Notes: generated by a model from the sequence alone, not told the origin. Shown: positions 49,205-61,198, numbered from the stretch's first letter. The stretch is 64,000 nt of DNA from Epiperipatus broadwayi (GCA_028023455.1 JAQFVV010000063.1:5690794-5754793); one strand, 5' to 3'. A program made the numbers and translations.

Positions 49205-50910
49205 TGTATTGCAATTGTTACAATTTTGAGTGCATTTACATCATGGCTTGAGAATAAATGTAGTCTAAACAAGTTGAGTTATTGACATGTGACTAATGAG
49301 TGAATCATTCATATGATCTATAACACTTTATTGTAAGAAATAAAATTTTTAAATATATTTCTCTCATTAGATAAAACTAACAGTGTATTTTATTTTGAAA
49401 GAAATAGAAAGTAAATAGGGTTCTATTATTTATGCATGTTACTAATCTTATTTTTTAGACAGTGAAAAGAAAGAAGGCAGACTCTGGGCTACTAGATCAT
49501 GGTAAAAGATTTATACTTACTAAAAGTTTAATTATTCTTAGATAATAATATTGTGTTTTACTAACAAATTTGTTATGGATACAAGTAATCCAAATTTATT
49601 GGGCAGGACAAAGATCTGTTTATAAAAAAATGCTTGAGTTAATAAAAACAGAGTTAGAAAATAAATCTCAGGAATTAAAAATAGAGTGATAATGAAAGTA
49701 AAAGCAAAATGAACTGAAAATATGGTCTTAAGAAAAAAGGCTAAGATTAAATTTTTGACTCTGAAATAAAATTGAAGAGTCAAGAGAAGAAGTGAAAATA
49801 GAATTTCAAAAGATAAATAAAAACTACAGGCATTTAAAGAAGAATGACAAGCGTTTCAAAAGCAAATTATGGAAGGCAACAAAAATTTAAAAGATGAATT
49901 TAAAAACTTTAGAAATGGAATGTTCATTCTGAACCATAAGTCAAGAATGAAGACATGAAGTTATAAAATGCTATTAAAATCCAAAAGGATAAAAGCTAAA
50001 TTCATACAGAGATATTGCATACAAATGAAACATGAGATGAAAGATAATACACCTGGGTCTTGCTTTACACGGTAGATAGGTTCCTCAGAAAACACATGCA
50101 AATGAAATCACGCAAAAATAGACGTAAATTACATTGAAAAAGGGGGGATGTGGTCTGTGATTTTTCAAAATTCGCATAAAAGCAAAGCACCAACGTAAAA
50201 TTACTTTAAAATTCGCGCAAAAAAAAAATATAAGGAAATAAAATATGACTAATAAAAAATTTCAAATTTAAAATAAATTGATACAAGACAAACTTTTTTT
50301 AACTATAATATTTAATTTTATTCAAAATAATATATTTTATGCATAATTTACAGTACAGTACATTTTTTATACATGTTTTGTTCGTTTGCAAACAACTAGC
50401 GCCAACTTCACACTCATGTTGTAACAGTGGTTTTCTGGTAACAACGTAATTAATAATTAATCTTTGAGACGATGGTTTTATTAATTGTTTATGAAACTAA
50501 CAACTAAAAATTAAATTCTTATTTTTGTCTTTAATTTTCAATCCGGTTTAAAAATCAAATTTCACATTAATTTCAAGTCGCAGTAAGTAATTTTAAAATT
50601 GTTAATTACAATTAAAAATCAGATTTTAATTTTTAATTGTCATATTTAATTATGCCCACTGCTATTACTGACCTTTTAAAAATAAACTTGTGGAAACTAA
50701 ATTATTAATAATTGATTACATTCTTTTTTAAAAAGCAAAAACAGAATGTGATTTAAAATGCAAAATTAACACATACAATGTTTGAACAAATTTACATTAT
50801 AATCTTGTAAAATTTAATGTGTGTATACATAAAATGTGGAAATTATGATTTTAATTTCATTATTGCATAAAATCTTACTATTATAAAGCACTGAAAATAT
50901 TGAAAGTAAG
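49205..50910. other. AT-rich DNA with an A-rich, coiled-coil-like relic
   Basis: About 49620-49930 is purine-rich and reads as Lys/Glu-rich fragments in shifting frames (for example KTELENKSQELKIE), which may be a decayed coiled-coil ORF. 50060-50230 is slightly richer in CG. The remainder holds nothing recognisable. Confidence 0.35.
49459..49501 (+). other. Candidate 43 nt internal exon
   Basis: A pyrimidine-rich acceptor (CTTATTTTTTAG, ending at 49458) is followed by 43 nt and then a donor G|GTAAAAG at 49502. The 43 nt are the least AT-rich of the neighbourhood and read TVKRKKADSGLLDH in one open frame. No flanking exon is recognised in the window, and I do not recognise the protein. It is a hypothesis based only on splice-site form and composition. 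Confidence 0.35.
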
Positions 50911-50912
50911 AT

Positions 50913-51010
50913 GAAAGTCGAATTCCAATAATGTGCTATTGCTTTCAATATAACGTAAGTGCACGAAATTTATTATTTAAAGTAATAGCACATTATCAAA
51001 GTTCATACTG
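50913..51010. repeat. Short palindromic MITE-like repeat
   Basis: ATAATGTGCTATT at 50928-50940 and AATAGCACATTAT at 50984-50996 are perfect inverted ends with extended partial complementarity. Related to the arms of the 35.4 kb element. Confidence 0.5.
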
Positions 51011-51029
51011 TACATCAAAAAATAAATAA

Positions 51030-51523
51030 ATGGCATCTGGTAGAATTGCAAGTCAATTTTGTGAAATAGGATGTCCTCAAGTGGATGACCTCATCACTAA
51101 AATTAATAAAGTAGACAAAAAAATTATTAATGGTGAATTTAAACAGATGGTGATAAAGGAATATGGCAATGATAAAATTGATAGAAATAGAATTGAGGCA
51201 AAGTATACAAGAATTAACAGGCAGTATATTTGTAATTATAACCACCATATGGCAATGATAAAATTGATAGAAATGGAATTGAGGCAAAGTATACAAGAAT
51301 TAACAGGCAGTATATTTGTAATTATAACCACCATATAACACAAACAAATAAAGAAATATTAATGATTCATAATAAAATAGAACAGTTGATGTCAATAATA
51401 CAAGATAAAGATAAATGTTTAGATATATTAGAAAGACAAATGGAAATATATCACATTGATATTATGCTTACAGAAATTCTATATAGTGAAACAAAAAACA
51501 ACAGTCAAATTCATCCATGAAGA
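51030..51523 (+). pseudogene. Coiled-coil-like ORF disrupted by an 86 bp duplication
   Basis: The + frame starts MASGRIASQFCEIGCPQVDD and continues as a Lys/Ile/Asp/Asn-rich, helix-prone sequence. At 51162-51247 an 86 bp segment is repeated at 51248-51333, nearly identical. Because 86 is not a multiple of three, the frame changes after it. The original frame resumes after the second copy (HHITQTNKEILMIHNKIEQL ... SETKNNSQIHP) to a stop at 51521-51523. Without the duplication it would be about 135 residues, with heptad-like Ile/Leu spacing. I do not recognise the family. An ORF1-like retroelement protein or a small host gene are both possible. Confidence 0.45.
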
Positions 51524-51529
51524 AGAATG

Positions 51530-52215
51530 TGGATGTAGAGATATAAAATAAGACTATTAATGATAATTCTATATTAAATATGATATGGAATGATGAATGA
51601 ATTCATCATGAGAATTCATATATATCTAGTCTAATTAGCATAAAATTTGTTAAGAATTTAATTGCAAAGTATCTCTCTCAACTTTCTTATATTTTTATAA
51701 CGGACATCCCAACTTGAATCTTTTCATCTACATGTTTTCTTTTTCCTGTTTTATGTTTTCTAGATCAGAAATTTATTTTGATAATTGAAGTAAGTCTGAG
51801 CTATAAATGATTTACCATTTTTATTGACCCGTGTGTAAATTTTTCATTGTTAAGTGCTTATAAATTTTTGTTATTCATTATACTTATTTTTTCCAATTTC
51901 GTCATTTTTAAATCTCTACAGTACATTTTTAAAAACATTTTTTTTTGTTGCTAGTTTTTATTTTTACTTATTGGCTTTGATCTATACTTTTATTTCTTAT
52001 GTTATGAATCAAAACTGTTTCAATCTATGTCTTAAAACCATTTAAATATTCTTATTATAGTCATTTCATTTACATTTTAAAATTTATGTTCCAAATATAT
52101 TCTCAAGAGCTTAATATTAATAGTTTTCCCTGAACAATAATGCTATAGTTTGGTAAGAAGCTAATTGAAAGAATTTCAGTTGATTCAGGATGATGTAATA
52201 AAATCTAAGTTGTTG
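51530..52215. other. AT-rich DNA, no gene seen
   Basis: T-rich on the + strand. The open frame at 51854-52045 is Phe/Leu/Ser-rich, as expected by chance, and no motif is seen. Confidence 0.4.
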
Positions 52216-52326
<111 letters not shown>

Positions 52327-52793
52327 TAGCTTTTTTTATTTATTTGGAATTTTAATGAACAAGCTCATTTAAGAATGGCTTTTAATGATGATGATTATTG
52401 CCGTTTTTAATACATAATATCTTGTATGCCTACACTTCATTTTAAGTTAATATATTTAATCAATGATATTATCATTGATCTTGAAATAGTATTATTCTAT
52501 AGTAAAATATGATTAAAAGTGATTTCTTGAAATATAATAATGCTAAAAAACTAGTTTTATTTAAAATAAAAGAAACAGTTTATAAAACAAACAGAACCAG
52601 TAAATAAAATCTAATTGAACAAATGGTAGATTAAATTTATAGTTTTATTATAAAAATAAAATAACTAAATTAGGAGCAAGTTATTATTGAATTATCTGTT
52701 TTAAATCGTATCTAAGCCTATAATTTCATTATTTCGATGCTAACAATTGTATAATAGACATAAAATCGAACTATTATCTCACGAACTAGTACA

Positions 52794-52823
52794 ATGGCTG
52801 CTTCAGTTGAAGAATCCCAAAAA
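52794..52823 (+). CDS. Candidate first coding exon (10 codons)
   Basis: ATG at 52794 has a good context (ACAATGGCT). Ten codons (MAASVEESQK) end exactly at a donor-like GTATGA at 52824, phase 0; read through it stops after one codon. The 60 bp upstream look like a leader (CTCACGAACTAGTACA). No promoter or following exon is identified, and such a short exon can occur by chance. Confidence 0.3.
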
Positions 52824-52979
52824 GTATGAAATACATTATTTAATGTATAACACCATTTGTTATTTTTTAATATCATTTAAAATAAACAATTAATTGTTGT
52901 AATGACTTTTAGGAAAAAAATTAAATTGAAAAATTATCAGTTTGTATCTCAACATAAAAAAAAAGAATATGGTTTTATT

Positions 52980-53060
52980 GCTCGGGAATTCATAAAGGGT
53001 ACGAGCACCAGACGCTCTATCAACTATCCAAAAACGTGCAGGATTCTCATATGGATTTAC
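52980..53060 (-). mobile_element. tRNA-like SINE relic
   Basis: The minus strand reads GATAGTTGATAGAGCGTCTG, then GTGCTCGTACCC and GAATTCCCGAGC. This resembles the D arm, anticodon arm and T arm of a tRNA in order. The stems are imperfect, so a functional tRNA is excluded. Confidence 0.4.
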
Positions 53061-53729
53061 GTATAGGAAAAAAAATAAATGAAATAGTTTAGTATATATT
53101 TGACAAAATATTTTTCAAAAAATGCAATCAGTCAGTTTTTTTTATTCAACAGCTTATATATAAAAAGGCTTAAAGTCTTATTGCTTCCATTTAATGATTC
53201 TTTTTAAAATTAGAAATTGAGTTATTGGAAATATATTCTATTTTATGTCCTGTAGGTTTTTTTTCCTTTTGATTAAGAAAAATCTAAGTTCTTTTGTAAT
53301 ATAATAGTTATGATATTTTGAACGATTTTTTTTTAAACTTATAATTGGAATAACGATAAAAGTTTTCGAATGCTAATTGAAATTTTTTTATTAAACGAAA
53401 GCATTATCAAAACATTATTTTTAACAAATAGTCGTTTATATTATTAAAATAAGCATAGGATAAATAAAAAAAATAATTAAAAGTTTTTATTTACATATTT
53501 TTTTGTAGCTTTATTTTAACTTTTTCAAAACAATCATTTGCAGTGTTCCACATTTGCAATCTGATAAAATTTAACTTACTCTGATTACATTCCAGTAATA
53601 AATGATTATTTTGAACACTTTCTTTAGTCATCTTGTGAATGAATATATTCATTTATTGTTAATAAACTTATGTGAGATTTAAAAAGGAGGTTACTATTTT
53701 TTTGTTATCATAATTCAATAAATCCAAAG

Positions 53730-53800
53730 TCCTGAGTGTTATGATAGAGTGTCAGACTTTGAAACTCACAGACCAATTTATTTCGATTACGACTTTTGGT
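53730..53800 (+). mobile_element. tRNA-like SINE relic
   Basis: GTTATGATAGAGTGTCAGAC then TTTGAAACTC and TTTCGATTACGA resemble the D arm, a Gln/Lys-like anticodon arm and a decayed B box. It is similar in pattern to 52980-53060. Stems are broken. Confidence 0.4.
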
Positions 53801-53999
53801 ACTTAGATTTGAGCAAGAAGTCATTTGATTACTTAGGTATTTAGAAACCTCGCAAAAGACCTATTAGCCATAATTTATTTTTCTTATTTTGTTTTTTACA
53901 TAACTTTTAAGATTTCAAATCTTATTATTTTGTATTCTTTTTTCACAGTCATTTCTTAATTCGTTCAACAATTTTTGCATTAGTATTTTTTATAGTTAT

Positions 54000-54300
54000 C
54001 TAATTCCAACATAAAAGAGCAAAAAGATAAATGCTTGAGACCCATGCGATCGCTCGCTCAACGAGGATGTGTGTCTCGGACTTGCAACCAAAGACTTTTC
54101 TTGGCCTGGACTACATACCTTCTCCACATCTCTTTTCCTTTTCATATGTATCATTCCACTTTCCACCATGTTGTTACTGAATTTCTTTTTATCATGTAAT
54201 CATTTCTTTGTAAACATTTTTTTAACTGTATTTGTATCTGTTTTTTTTTTTTTGATGAATAAACTTTCATCACTGAGAGAAAAAAAAGGATCAAAAACAA
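54000..54300 (+). other. CG-richer head with AATAAA-bearing tail, unidentified
   Basis: The head (54036-54110) contains GCGATCGCTCGCTCAACGAG and has more CG dinucleotides than its surroundings. A pyrimidine-rich body and a tail with AATAAA at about 54259 follow, then an A-rich stretch. An incidental open frame (54069-54314) has no recognisable domain. This head-body-tail form would fit a SINE or a short processed transcript. Confidence 0.3.
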
Positions 54301-54570
54301 TGTATATTTATTAAATTAAAACTTTCTTTATCACATATTCCTTTTTTTTAATTATAAAGAGCATTCTAATAAAAGTTGCCTAATATTTTTATCGTTCTTT
54401 TTTACATTTTAATTATCAATATATTCTCTTAGTCTTCTTATTTTCTTCATAACAGTTATCATACATACATTTATTCTAATTTTTATATATAATAAAATAA
54501 TGCAAATACATTGTCCAATTCTTTAACATTTTTTATTTACTTTATTGTTGCTCTTTATTTTTTTAAAAAA

Positions 54571-54671
54571 ATGTCAAATGCGTTGACCTGGAAGCGAACC
54601 TGGTAAGCGTACATGGGCCAGCTGCTTGGAAGGCGGCTATGCTAACCGTTAGGCCACCAATACTTGACATT
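54571..54671 (-). mobile_element. tRNA-Gly-like SINE, second copy
   Basis: The minus strand begins TGTCAAGTATTGGTGGCC, then AACGGTTAGCATAGC (A box), GCCGC-CTTCCAA-GCAGC (a Gly-type arm with anticodon TCC), then about nine extra bases, ACCAGGTTCGCTTCC (B box), GTCAACGC, and ends ATTTGACAT followed by a T/A-rich tail. It resembles tRNA-Gly(TCC), but the insertion and a mismatched T stem exclude a normal tRNA. The start TGTCAA and end TTGACA are mutually inverted, as in the 8.9 kb copy (TGTCAA, ATGACA). It is the same family. Confidence 0.65.
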
Positions 54672-55279
54672 TAATAAGTACTATTTTATCTATACATTTC
54701 TATCCATAATTTCAATCTACTTAACCTGGTTATTTTACTTCTTACATTTTTCATGCTAACTCTTCTTATATTACCATTAATATATTTATATTCAAAGTAC
54801 ATCTCTCCTATTGTCTTTTTTTTCTTTCCAAAATATGTAATAACTATTTATTAACACATACTATATTGATACATACTATATTATTACGGCAGGTTTTTCT
54901 TAGTATTATGAATTTTTTTACATACAATTCTTGCTTCAACTTATCTAATGTATGGCAATACTTTTAAATTTTTTTATCAACAGTTTTTTTTTTTTTTTTT
55001 TGGTATTATTTATGAATTTATTTTTCAATTATATCCTTAGAATTCTTGTTATATACAATGACTATTAAATAATTACATTTATTCATCTTTATAATTAGCT
55101 TTTGTAAAAACTAACTTTGTTTTCTTTTTCTGCTGCATACTATTATTACTTTTTGACTAACAATTCTTTTAACCATTTTTAAACATGTTTTCAAAATCAT
55201 AATATATCTTCTATATTTTATTTCCAAAAAAATGTATTAGCAAAAAATATATAATAAAACATAAATCACTTTTCATTCA

Positions 55280-55360
55280 CCAAATGTAGTTTAGTATGGT
55301 GGTAAGGTGATTGGACTCAAAACTTAAATATTCCCGAATCACTAATCAATTCAGTCACTT
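55280..55360 (+). mobile_element. Weak tRNA-like SINE relic
   Basis: TATGGTGGTAAGGTGATTGG then ACTCAAAACTT and ATTCCCGAATCAC resemble a Leu-type D and anticodon arm and a decayed T arm. The remainder of 54680-55460 holds nothing recognisable. Confidence 0.3.
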
Positions 55361-55464
55361 TTGGAGTTTGAATATTGCAAAATCTAAGTTTTAAATAATT
55401 TGATTATTTATGTATTTTATGATCATAGTGCTACTTAATTCTTCTGTTTATAATATAAACACAT

Positions 55465-55487
55465 TATATATATATATATATATATAT
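55465..55487. repeat. (TA)n, left border of LTR fragment R3
   Basis: TA run of about 22 bp immediately before TGTAATGATCC. Confidence 0.9.
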
Positions 55488-56805
55488 TGTAATGATCCAG
55501 AGAATAGCACTTAATGTGATCTGCACTACAGGGCACCATCTAGGCATTTGAACCTAGAAAAATTCATAAAATAGGCAGATACGTAAGTAAAAAAAAAAAT
55601 TTTTTTTTTTTTTATTTTGATCCCGGTCGTTAGCTCATATCACTAGCTCAGTGGAATAGCAGAGATTTAATAATATAATATCTTATCTAATTATATTTCA
55701 ATATTAAAAGGATAAATAAAATAAGCCACTGCCAGTAATTAACATACAAACATTTATTTATGCACATATATATAATATTTAAAATTATTTTAGAATCAGT
55801 TTACATTTTTTACTTTAACTTAAATTTTTAACTTTACTTTAGATTTTAATTTACATTTTAATTGTTATACTATTATAAGTTTACATTTTAATTAAGTTCG
55901 CACAGATAAATTTATGAAAGCTTGTTTTATAATGTTGAGTATAGATCGGTTACATAGATTTCAATGGTTAAAAACATTTCAAAATAAACATAAATGATCA
56001 AAATATAAAATCATTGATACTGACAATTGCATAGGGAAATTTATAAGTAACCCAATAGTATTCACCATAAGATACTTGCATTGTCACCAATAACTTAAAA
56101 GACATCCGAATAAATACATTTTAGATACTCATCGTGAAGTATCATTATTTATCGAATGTCTATATATTTTGATCAAATATGAAATCCAAAACATAATTAA
56201 CCGGTAACGAACCCATGCAAGCGTCTATACCCAACTTAAATTTAATGCATTTTTATTTAGTGTCGAGTATGAATAGACTACATAGATTTGCATTTGAAAA
56301 TAAAACATTCTATGCCTATTTAACCTTAGGCTAAAAATTCGCAGCCAAACTGTTGTCAATTCATCTGATATATCGATGCATTCAATGTAATACGAAATAT
56401 GGCAGCACCAATAAGTTAAGAGAAGAAATTGCCTCTCGTCAGATAGGAATATTACATCTATCTGTGAAGAAGAGCAATAAAAAAAACTCCATAGAAAGGA
56501 ACTGCGTTCTGCATCTTATAATTCCTTCCATAGGCAAAATGGGAGAGTGCGGTGTATGAAGCAATTCTGCCCATAGCGAATCTGTACTACATCTACCAAT
56601 TACACCAATATATCCAATCCATTGACCCAATCTAACTACAAAACAAATAACCTAAGATTACCCTCCCCTAATATAGCTTTACAAATCTATTCAGCCATTC
56701 ACGCCCGACTTAAGTTTAACATTTATATAGTTTAGTCTAACGAAAAAACAAAAATCACAATAAAAACTTAAAAGAACAAAAAAAATAAATAAATGGAAAT
56801 GATTT

Positions 56806-56807
<2 letters not shown>
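55488..56807 (-). mobile_element. LTR fragment R3, minus strand
   Basis: The + strand begins TGTAATGATCC, the inverted LTR end (minus: GGATCATTACA). It is almost colinear with 62821-64000 (R4), differing by perhaps 3-4%, and is the reverse complement of the 3' parts of R1 and R2. Markers are GCCACTGCCAGT, GTCGAGTATGAATAGACT and CCATTGACCCAATCTAACTA. It lacks the LTR beginning (no TGTAAC palindrome, no TATAAAAGG) and stops at a (TA)n at 56808. It is a 5'-truncated solo LTR, not a gene. Confidence 0.72.

Positions 56808-56882
<75 letters not shown>
56808..56882. repeat. (TA)n, right border of R3
   Basis: 75 bp TA array that marks the breakpoint inside the LTR sequence. Confidence 0.95.
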
Positions 56883-56884
<2 letters not shown>

Positions 56885-57770
56885 CCCTTTTGTATGGGTC
56901 ACCATTTAAGTTTTGAAGCTAATCTAGTAGAAAATTTTAAATTTAAGAAGTATTTTAAATATGGGATGTTGACTTTGCTTGTGGTAATGCTACCATAAGT
57001 TTAATGTTAAAGCAATCTATGAGTATTTGATATGAGAATTGTGTTGATATTGAGAAAATATTTAAAATGATGATGATTATGATGTAATACTGCATTAATA
57101 AATTTAATAACAAATGTTTAAAGCTAAAGTATTTAAAAGACAAGTTAAAATTAGACCGGAAGATATTTATTTAATTTGAAATATATGTTAAAAGTGAATA
57201 AAAATATTTTAAATTATAAGTGCTTAAATTGAGATTAATATTTGATTTTAATCATATCAAATAATTATTTTAAAAGCTGATGTAATATTTTATTTATTTT
57301 TAAAAATAAATATTTATTTTAAAAAAAGCAATTGTTAAGTTTATTTTTAGACAAGCGTTCTTGTGTTATAAAGAACAGATGTTATACACACACATGTGTG
57401 GAAGTTGTCTAATAAAGTTGCATAATTATTTTAAAAAATCATGTTATAAATTTATAAATAATACGTGAGTTATCACGAGATAAAAATAAAGATATTAATG
57501 TAAAATATTAAATCTGATTTTTAAAAATATTACTTTAAAAATATAAAATTTAATATTTTACATTTGAGTTTATTTTAAATGATCTTATAAAAAGTTAAGA
57601 TTTAAATCAAGTGAGAAAGAATATTTCAAAAGAATGTTTAGTAGATTTAAATAAACGATAAATATTGTTTTAAAAGAATTTGATAAAATATTAAATATTA
57701 AATAAGTCATTATTTTATTTTTAATAGTGAGTTGATAAATATGTAAATAAGCAAAGTTTGATTGTTTAAA
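56883..57770. other. AT-rich DNA, no gene seen
   Basis: There are no recognisable motifs. An incidental (CA)n/(TG)n palindrome ACACACATGTGTG lies near 57388. Confidence 0.4.
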
Positions 57771-57774
57771 CGTA

Positions 57775-57840
57775 CCAATCAGATGTGGAGTCTCTTCTAG
57801 TATAAAAGCTGGATTCAATTGTTGAAGGGCTCTCTCTACA
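57775..57840 (+). promoter_or_regulatory. CCAAT and TATA promoter-like block
   Basis: CCAATCAG at 57775 and TATAAAAG at 57801-57808 are 26 bp apart, and GGGCTCTCTCTACA lies 25-30 bp downstream, where transcription would start. It lies about 200 bp upstream of the candidate exon at 58038. It could be a host gene promoter or that of an unrecognised LTR. Confidence 0.4.
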
Positions 57841-58037
57841 ATAAAACTTCTAAGTCGTTTGTGCTATTGAGAAAATAGCTAAGTAAATTTATAAATGCTC
57901 TTAAGAATCAGTTTTAAAATCATAAGAGTGTTATTGTATATAATTTTATAATTTTAAATGATAAGTATGCAGTAGTAACTTAATAATTCCCTATTCGTCT
58001 TCTCAATATCGAAACTCAATTTACGTACAAATAATCA

Positions 58038-58133
58038 ATGGAAACATCACGTATAGGAGAAATATATCAGAAACTTTATGCTAGAAAAGTAACAGACCCT
58101 GGATTAGTACAGAAAACTATAAGATGGAGAAAA
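58038..58133 (+). CDS. Candidate first coding exon (32 codons)
   Basis: ATG at 58038 (context AATCAATGG) opens METSRIGEIYQKLYARKVTD, then PGLVQKTIRWRK, after which a donor-like GTAGTA lies at 58134 in phase 0; without splicing the frame continues to 58223. The peptide is basic and its composition is protein-like, unlike the Ile/Asn/Phe-rich chance frames around it. I do not recognise the family. The upstream CCAAT/TATA block supports a transcript. No second exon is identified. Confidence 0.35.
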
Positions 58134-58229
58134 GTAGTATTTTGGACTATAAATAGTTTTAAAATTAAATTACTATTGTCTGTTATTAATAGATATTTTA
58201 AAGAAATAAAAATACTTCTGTAAAAAGTA

Positions 58230-61140
58230 TTTTTGACAAATTATAGAATTAAAAGAATATCTTAAGTAAAGATATAAGAAACAGTAGTAAGTTTTATAAA
58301 TACTTGCCTTGTTAAGTCTTTGTGCTTAAAAGATTAAATATTGACGATTTGAAAAGGCAAATAGATTATAAAGATGATTATTTAAAATTGTAATATAATA
58401 AGAGTATTATATTGTAGTAATCTAAAATGCTGGACGTTATAGATGGAAAAATTAATTCTTACCGGAATATGTTATTTATAAATGCGCAAGTAATACATGG
58501 ATGTCCAAATCAAGTCAAACTAAACCAAGCAAGCCAAGTTGATTAAAGTAATTTAATAAAAATAATATATAAACTATAAATTAGTTTAAAAATAATAACT
58601 TTGAAAATAATATTTTATGAAGAACTGGATCCAGAAAAAAACTTATAAACTATTTTTTTAATTTTATTTGTTTTCTTATTGGAACTTATTTTTTTTTTTT
58701 AAAAAAAAAAAAGAACGTTATCATTTTATTATAAACTTTCAAGAAACACGTGATTCAACGGAACAGGAAATAGTGTTCTATTGACTTTGTACATAGGATT
58801 TATTAGAACTTTTATGGTAGAACAAAAGTCGTCGCTGGAATACGTAATATAATAATTTATTTTATTTATTTAACATAAAATTTAAAATATTATTAAACTA
58901 TTAAAAAGTAGGTTAGGTACATTTATTAAATAGTAACTTAAAAATAATATAATAATTAATTACATAAACTTATTTTATAATTAATATAACACGGAATATT
59001 CTAATGAATGTTTATGAGTGTGAATGTGAATGATTTTTATTTATGAAGCTGCAAATTCCGAAGAATGCTGGATAGCAGATTGGACAATATTATTATTATG
59101 GTAAAAATATTGTATAATGATTTTAAATGAATTTAATATGTTTTTTTTTTCCTTTAGATCAACTGAATATTATGTTGTTGTAGAATGAATGGATTAATAT
59201 TTTATGAAAACACATACATTATATTGGCAACGAACTTTATTAAAATATGCATAATTTTAATTTATAATATAAACCTAATACAACATTACGTAAGAAGCTT
59301 AGAAATAATTATATGATTCTTTCATAAATAATTTTGATATTTTTATTTATGTTTAGTATTAGAATGATGTTTATTATTTATCTAAGTAATTATTTTATTT
59401 TTGCAATTTAGAAAAGGATTTTAAAAGTCTATATTTTTGTGTATTTTGTTTATTGAATAAGTTAAGTTACGTTTAGGTAGAAGCTTATATTTGGATTGAA
59501 GTTTATTAAGTATAGACAATGTAGTATAGGTAGTTTAGATAATGAATATTTTATTTAAATTGATGTTTTATTTTCCGGAAATATTAGATAAGTTTAAAAT
59601 ATGTTTTATAGATAGAAATTTATTAGAAAAGGTTAGTAAAGCACATAAAGTAAATTAATGATTTTTTACATAGAAAAGAATCATAGAATTTATCTAAGGT
59701 AATGCTTTATGAATTTAGAATTGATAAATGATTTAAATAATAATATTTGAATAGTACAGATATGTAATGCATATTTGATAAAACATATAACAGGAATTAT
59801 ATTAAGTAAAGTATAATTACAGTCAATTATTTGTTATACATTACAAAGATACATTAATTTTGTAAAGCTATTAAGCAATGCTAATAATAAAGTAAATATA
59901 TGATGATACATTATAAATGTAATATTTAATTAATGTGGCTATTTAATAAGTAGAGCTACATTATGTATACATGCTACATAAATAGTCTTGACATATATTG
60001 TTATTTGTAGTAATTAAAGTACATTACTATTTATTTTAAAAAAATCTAAGTTTTGGAAAAACACACTGTAATATTATTAATATAGTGTTTGAAGGAATGT
60101 AAAATTGCTTATTAAGTACATGAGTTAATAACAGTGTAAGCCTCTTATATTTGTATTCCTATTTTTATTTTATTTGTTGTCATAAATTCTAAATTGTAAA
60201 TAGTGTAAATAAATTTTATTTGAAGTTATTGTAAATAAATTTGTTAATTTGTTTTAAAAGTGTGTCGAGTTCATTAATTTTTCACCACAGCATTTTGACA
60301 TCAGATGATTTGAAATAAACATAATATTTGCACAAAATGAATTTGTTATTGTTATTTTAAAAATGAATACAATATTTGCTTAACATTATTTTATAAGAAT
60401 TGATTGACATGAACATAAAATATTGCAATGGTCATAAGATGTTATAATGCACATTATAAGAATACAGTATTGTTTATTGCCACGGATTATTAAGTATAAG
60501 ATTTTGATCTATTCCAAAATTAAGATACCATATGAAATAAAAGATATACATATGATTGTGTATTCATTTAATGATTGATTATATAATATAAATAGATGAG
60601 ATTAAATTACATTCCAAGATTAGTATTATTTATTATTATTATTTAAATAATGGGTTAGGTGTATTTAAGTTTGATATAAAATCCCACATCATACTTATTT
60701 ACATAATTTATTATTTTAAAACAACTTAGAAGAACCTGAGATTATTTAATTATATTTTAAGTTAAAAGTTAGGAATTATTTTAGTATTATTAAAGATAAT
60801 TATTTCATTTAAAAGTCATAAGAATGCTATAGATGTAGTAGTAAGGTGATAAGGTAGTGGTAGTATTCTTATGCCATTGAGACAGTATCTTGGGAGATAT
60901 TGACTCAATGTAAATCTGCTTATTACTTTGTAACTTTACTTCACAGTCTCATAATTTTATTAAATACTTATTTAATTAGTATAATCTGAACTATATTAAT
61001 TGTGATGATTGATAATAAATTTAATTAAAATATGATAATATAAAAGTATATTAAAGATAGATATGCAAATTTTAATTAAGCATAATAATGTAACTGAGCT
61101 AGTTGTATTTTAAACTATTTTATATATCAAGAAGTAAGGG
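58230..61140. other. AT-rich DNA, no gene recognised
   Basis: Long non-coding stretch. An acceptor-like TTTTTTTTTCCTTTAG (to 59158) and TTTTTCACCACAG (to 60285) are seen, but no convincing exon follows either. A T/A palindromic run lies at about 58689-58711. Confidence 0.4.
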
Positions 61141-61141
61141 T

Positions 61142-61145
<4 letters not shown>

Positions 61146-61198
<53 letters not shown>

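Noticed and set aside
51015-51296. 93-codon minus frame
   Set aside because: Antisense of the coiled-coil-like ORF on the + strand.
54069-54314. 81-codon + strand frame as a membrane protein
   Set aside because: Phe/Leu/Ser-rich because of T-rich DNA; no family motif, and the tail is simple sequence.
54571-54671. A functional tRNA-Gly gene
   Set aside because: About nine extra bases before the T arm and a mismatched T stem; it belongs with the SINE at 8.9 kb.
59218-59240. TTGGCAACGAAC resembling the primer-binding context of some Gypsy elements
   Set aside because: No LTR end with matching repeat is found on either side, and no gag or pol follows.
60270-60310. CACCACAG|CATTTTGACATCAG as an LTR end plus primer site or splice acceptor
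   Set aside because: No second LTR copy, no following open frame.
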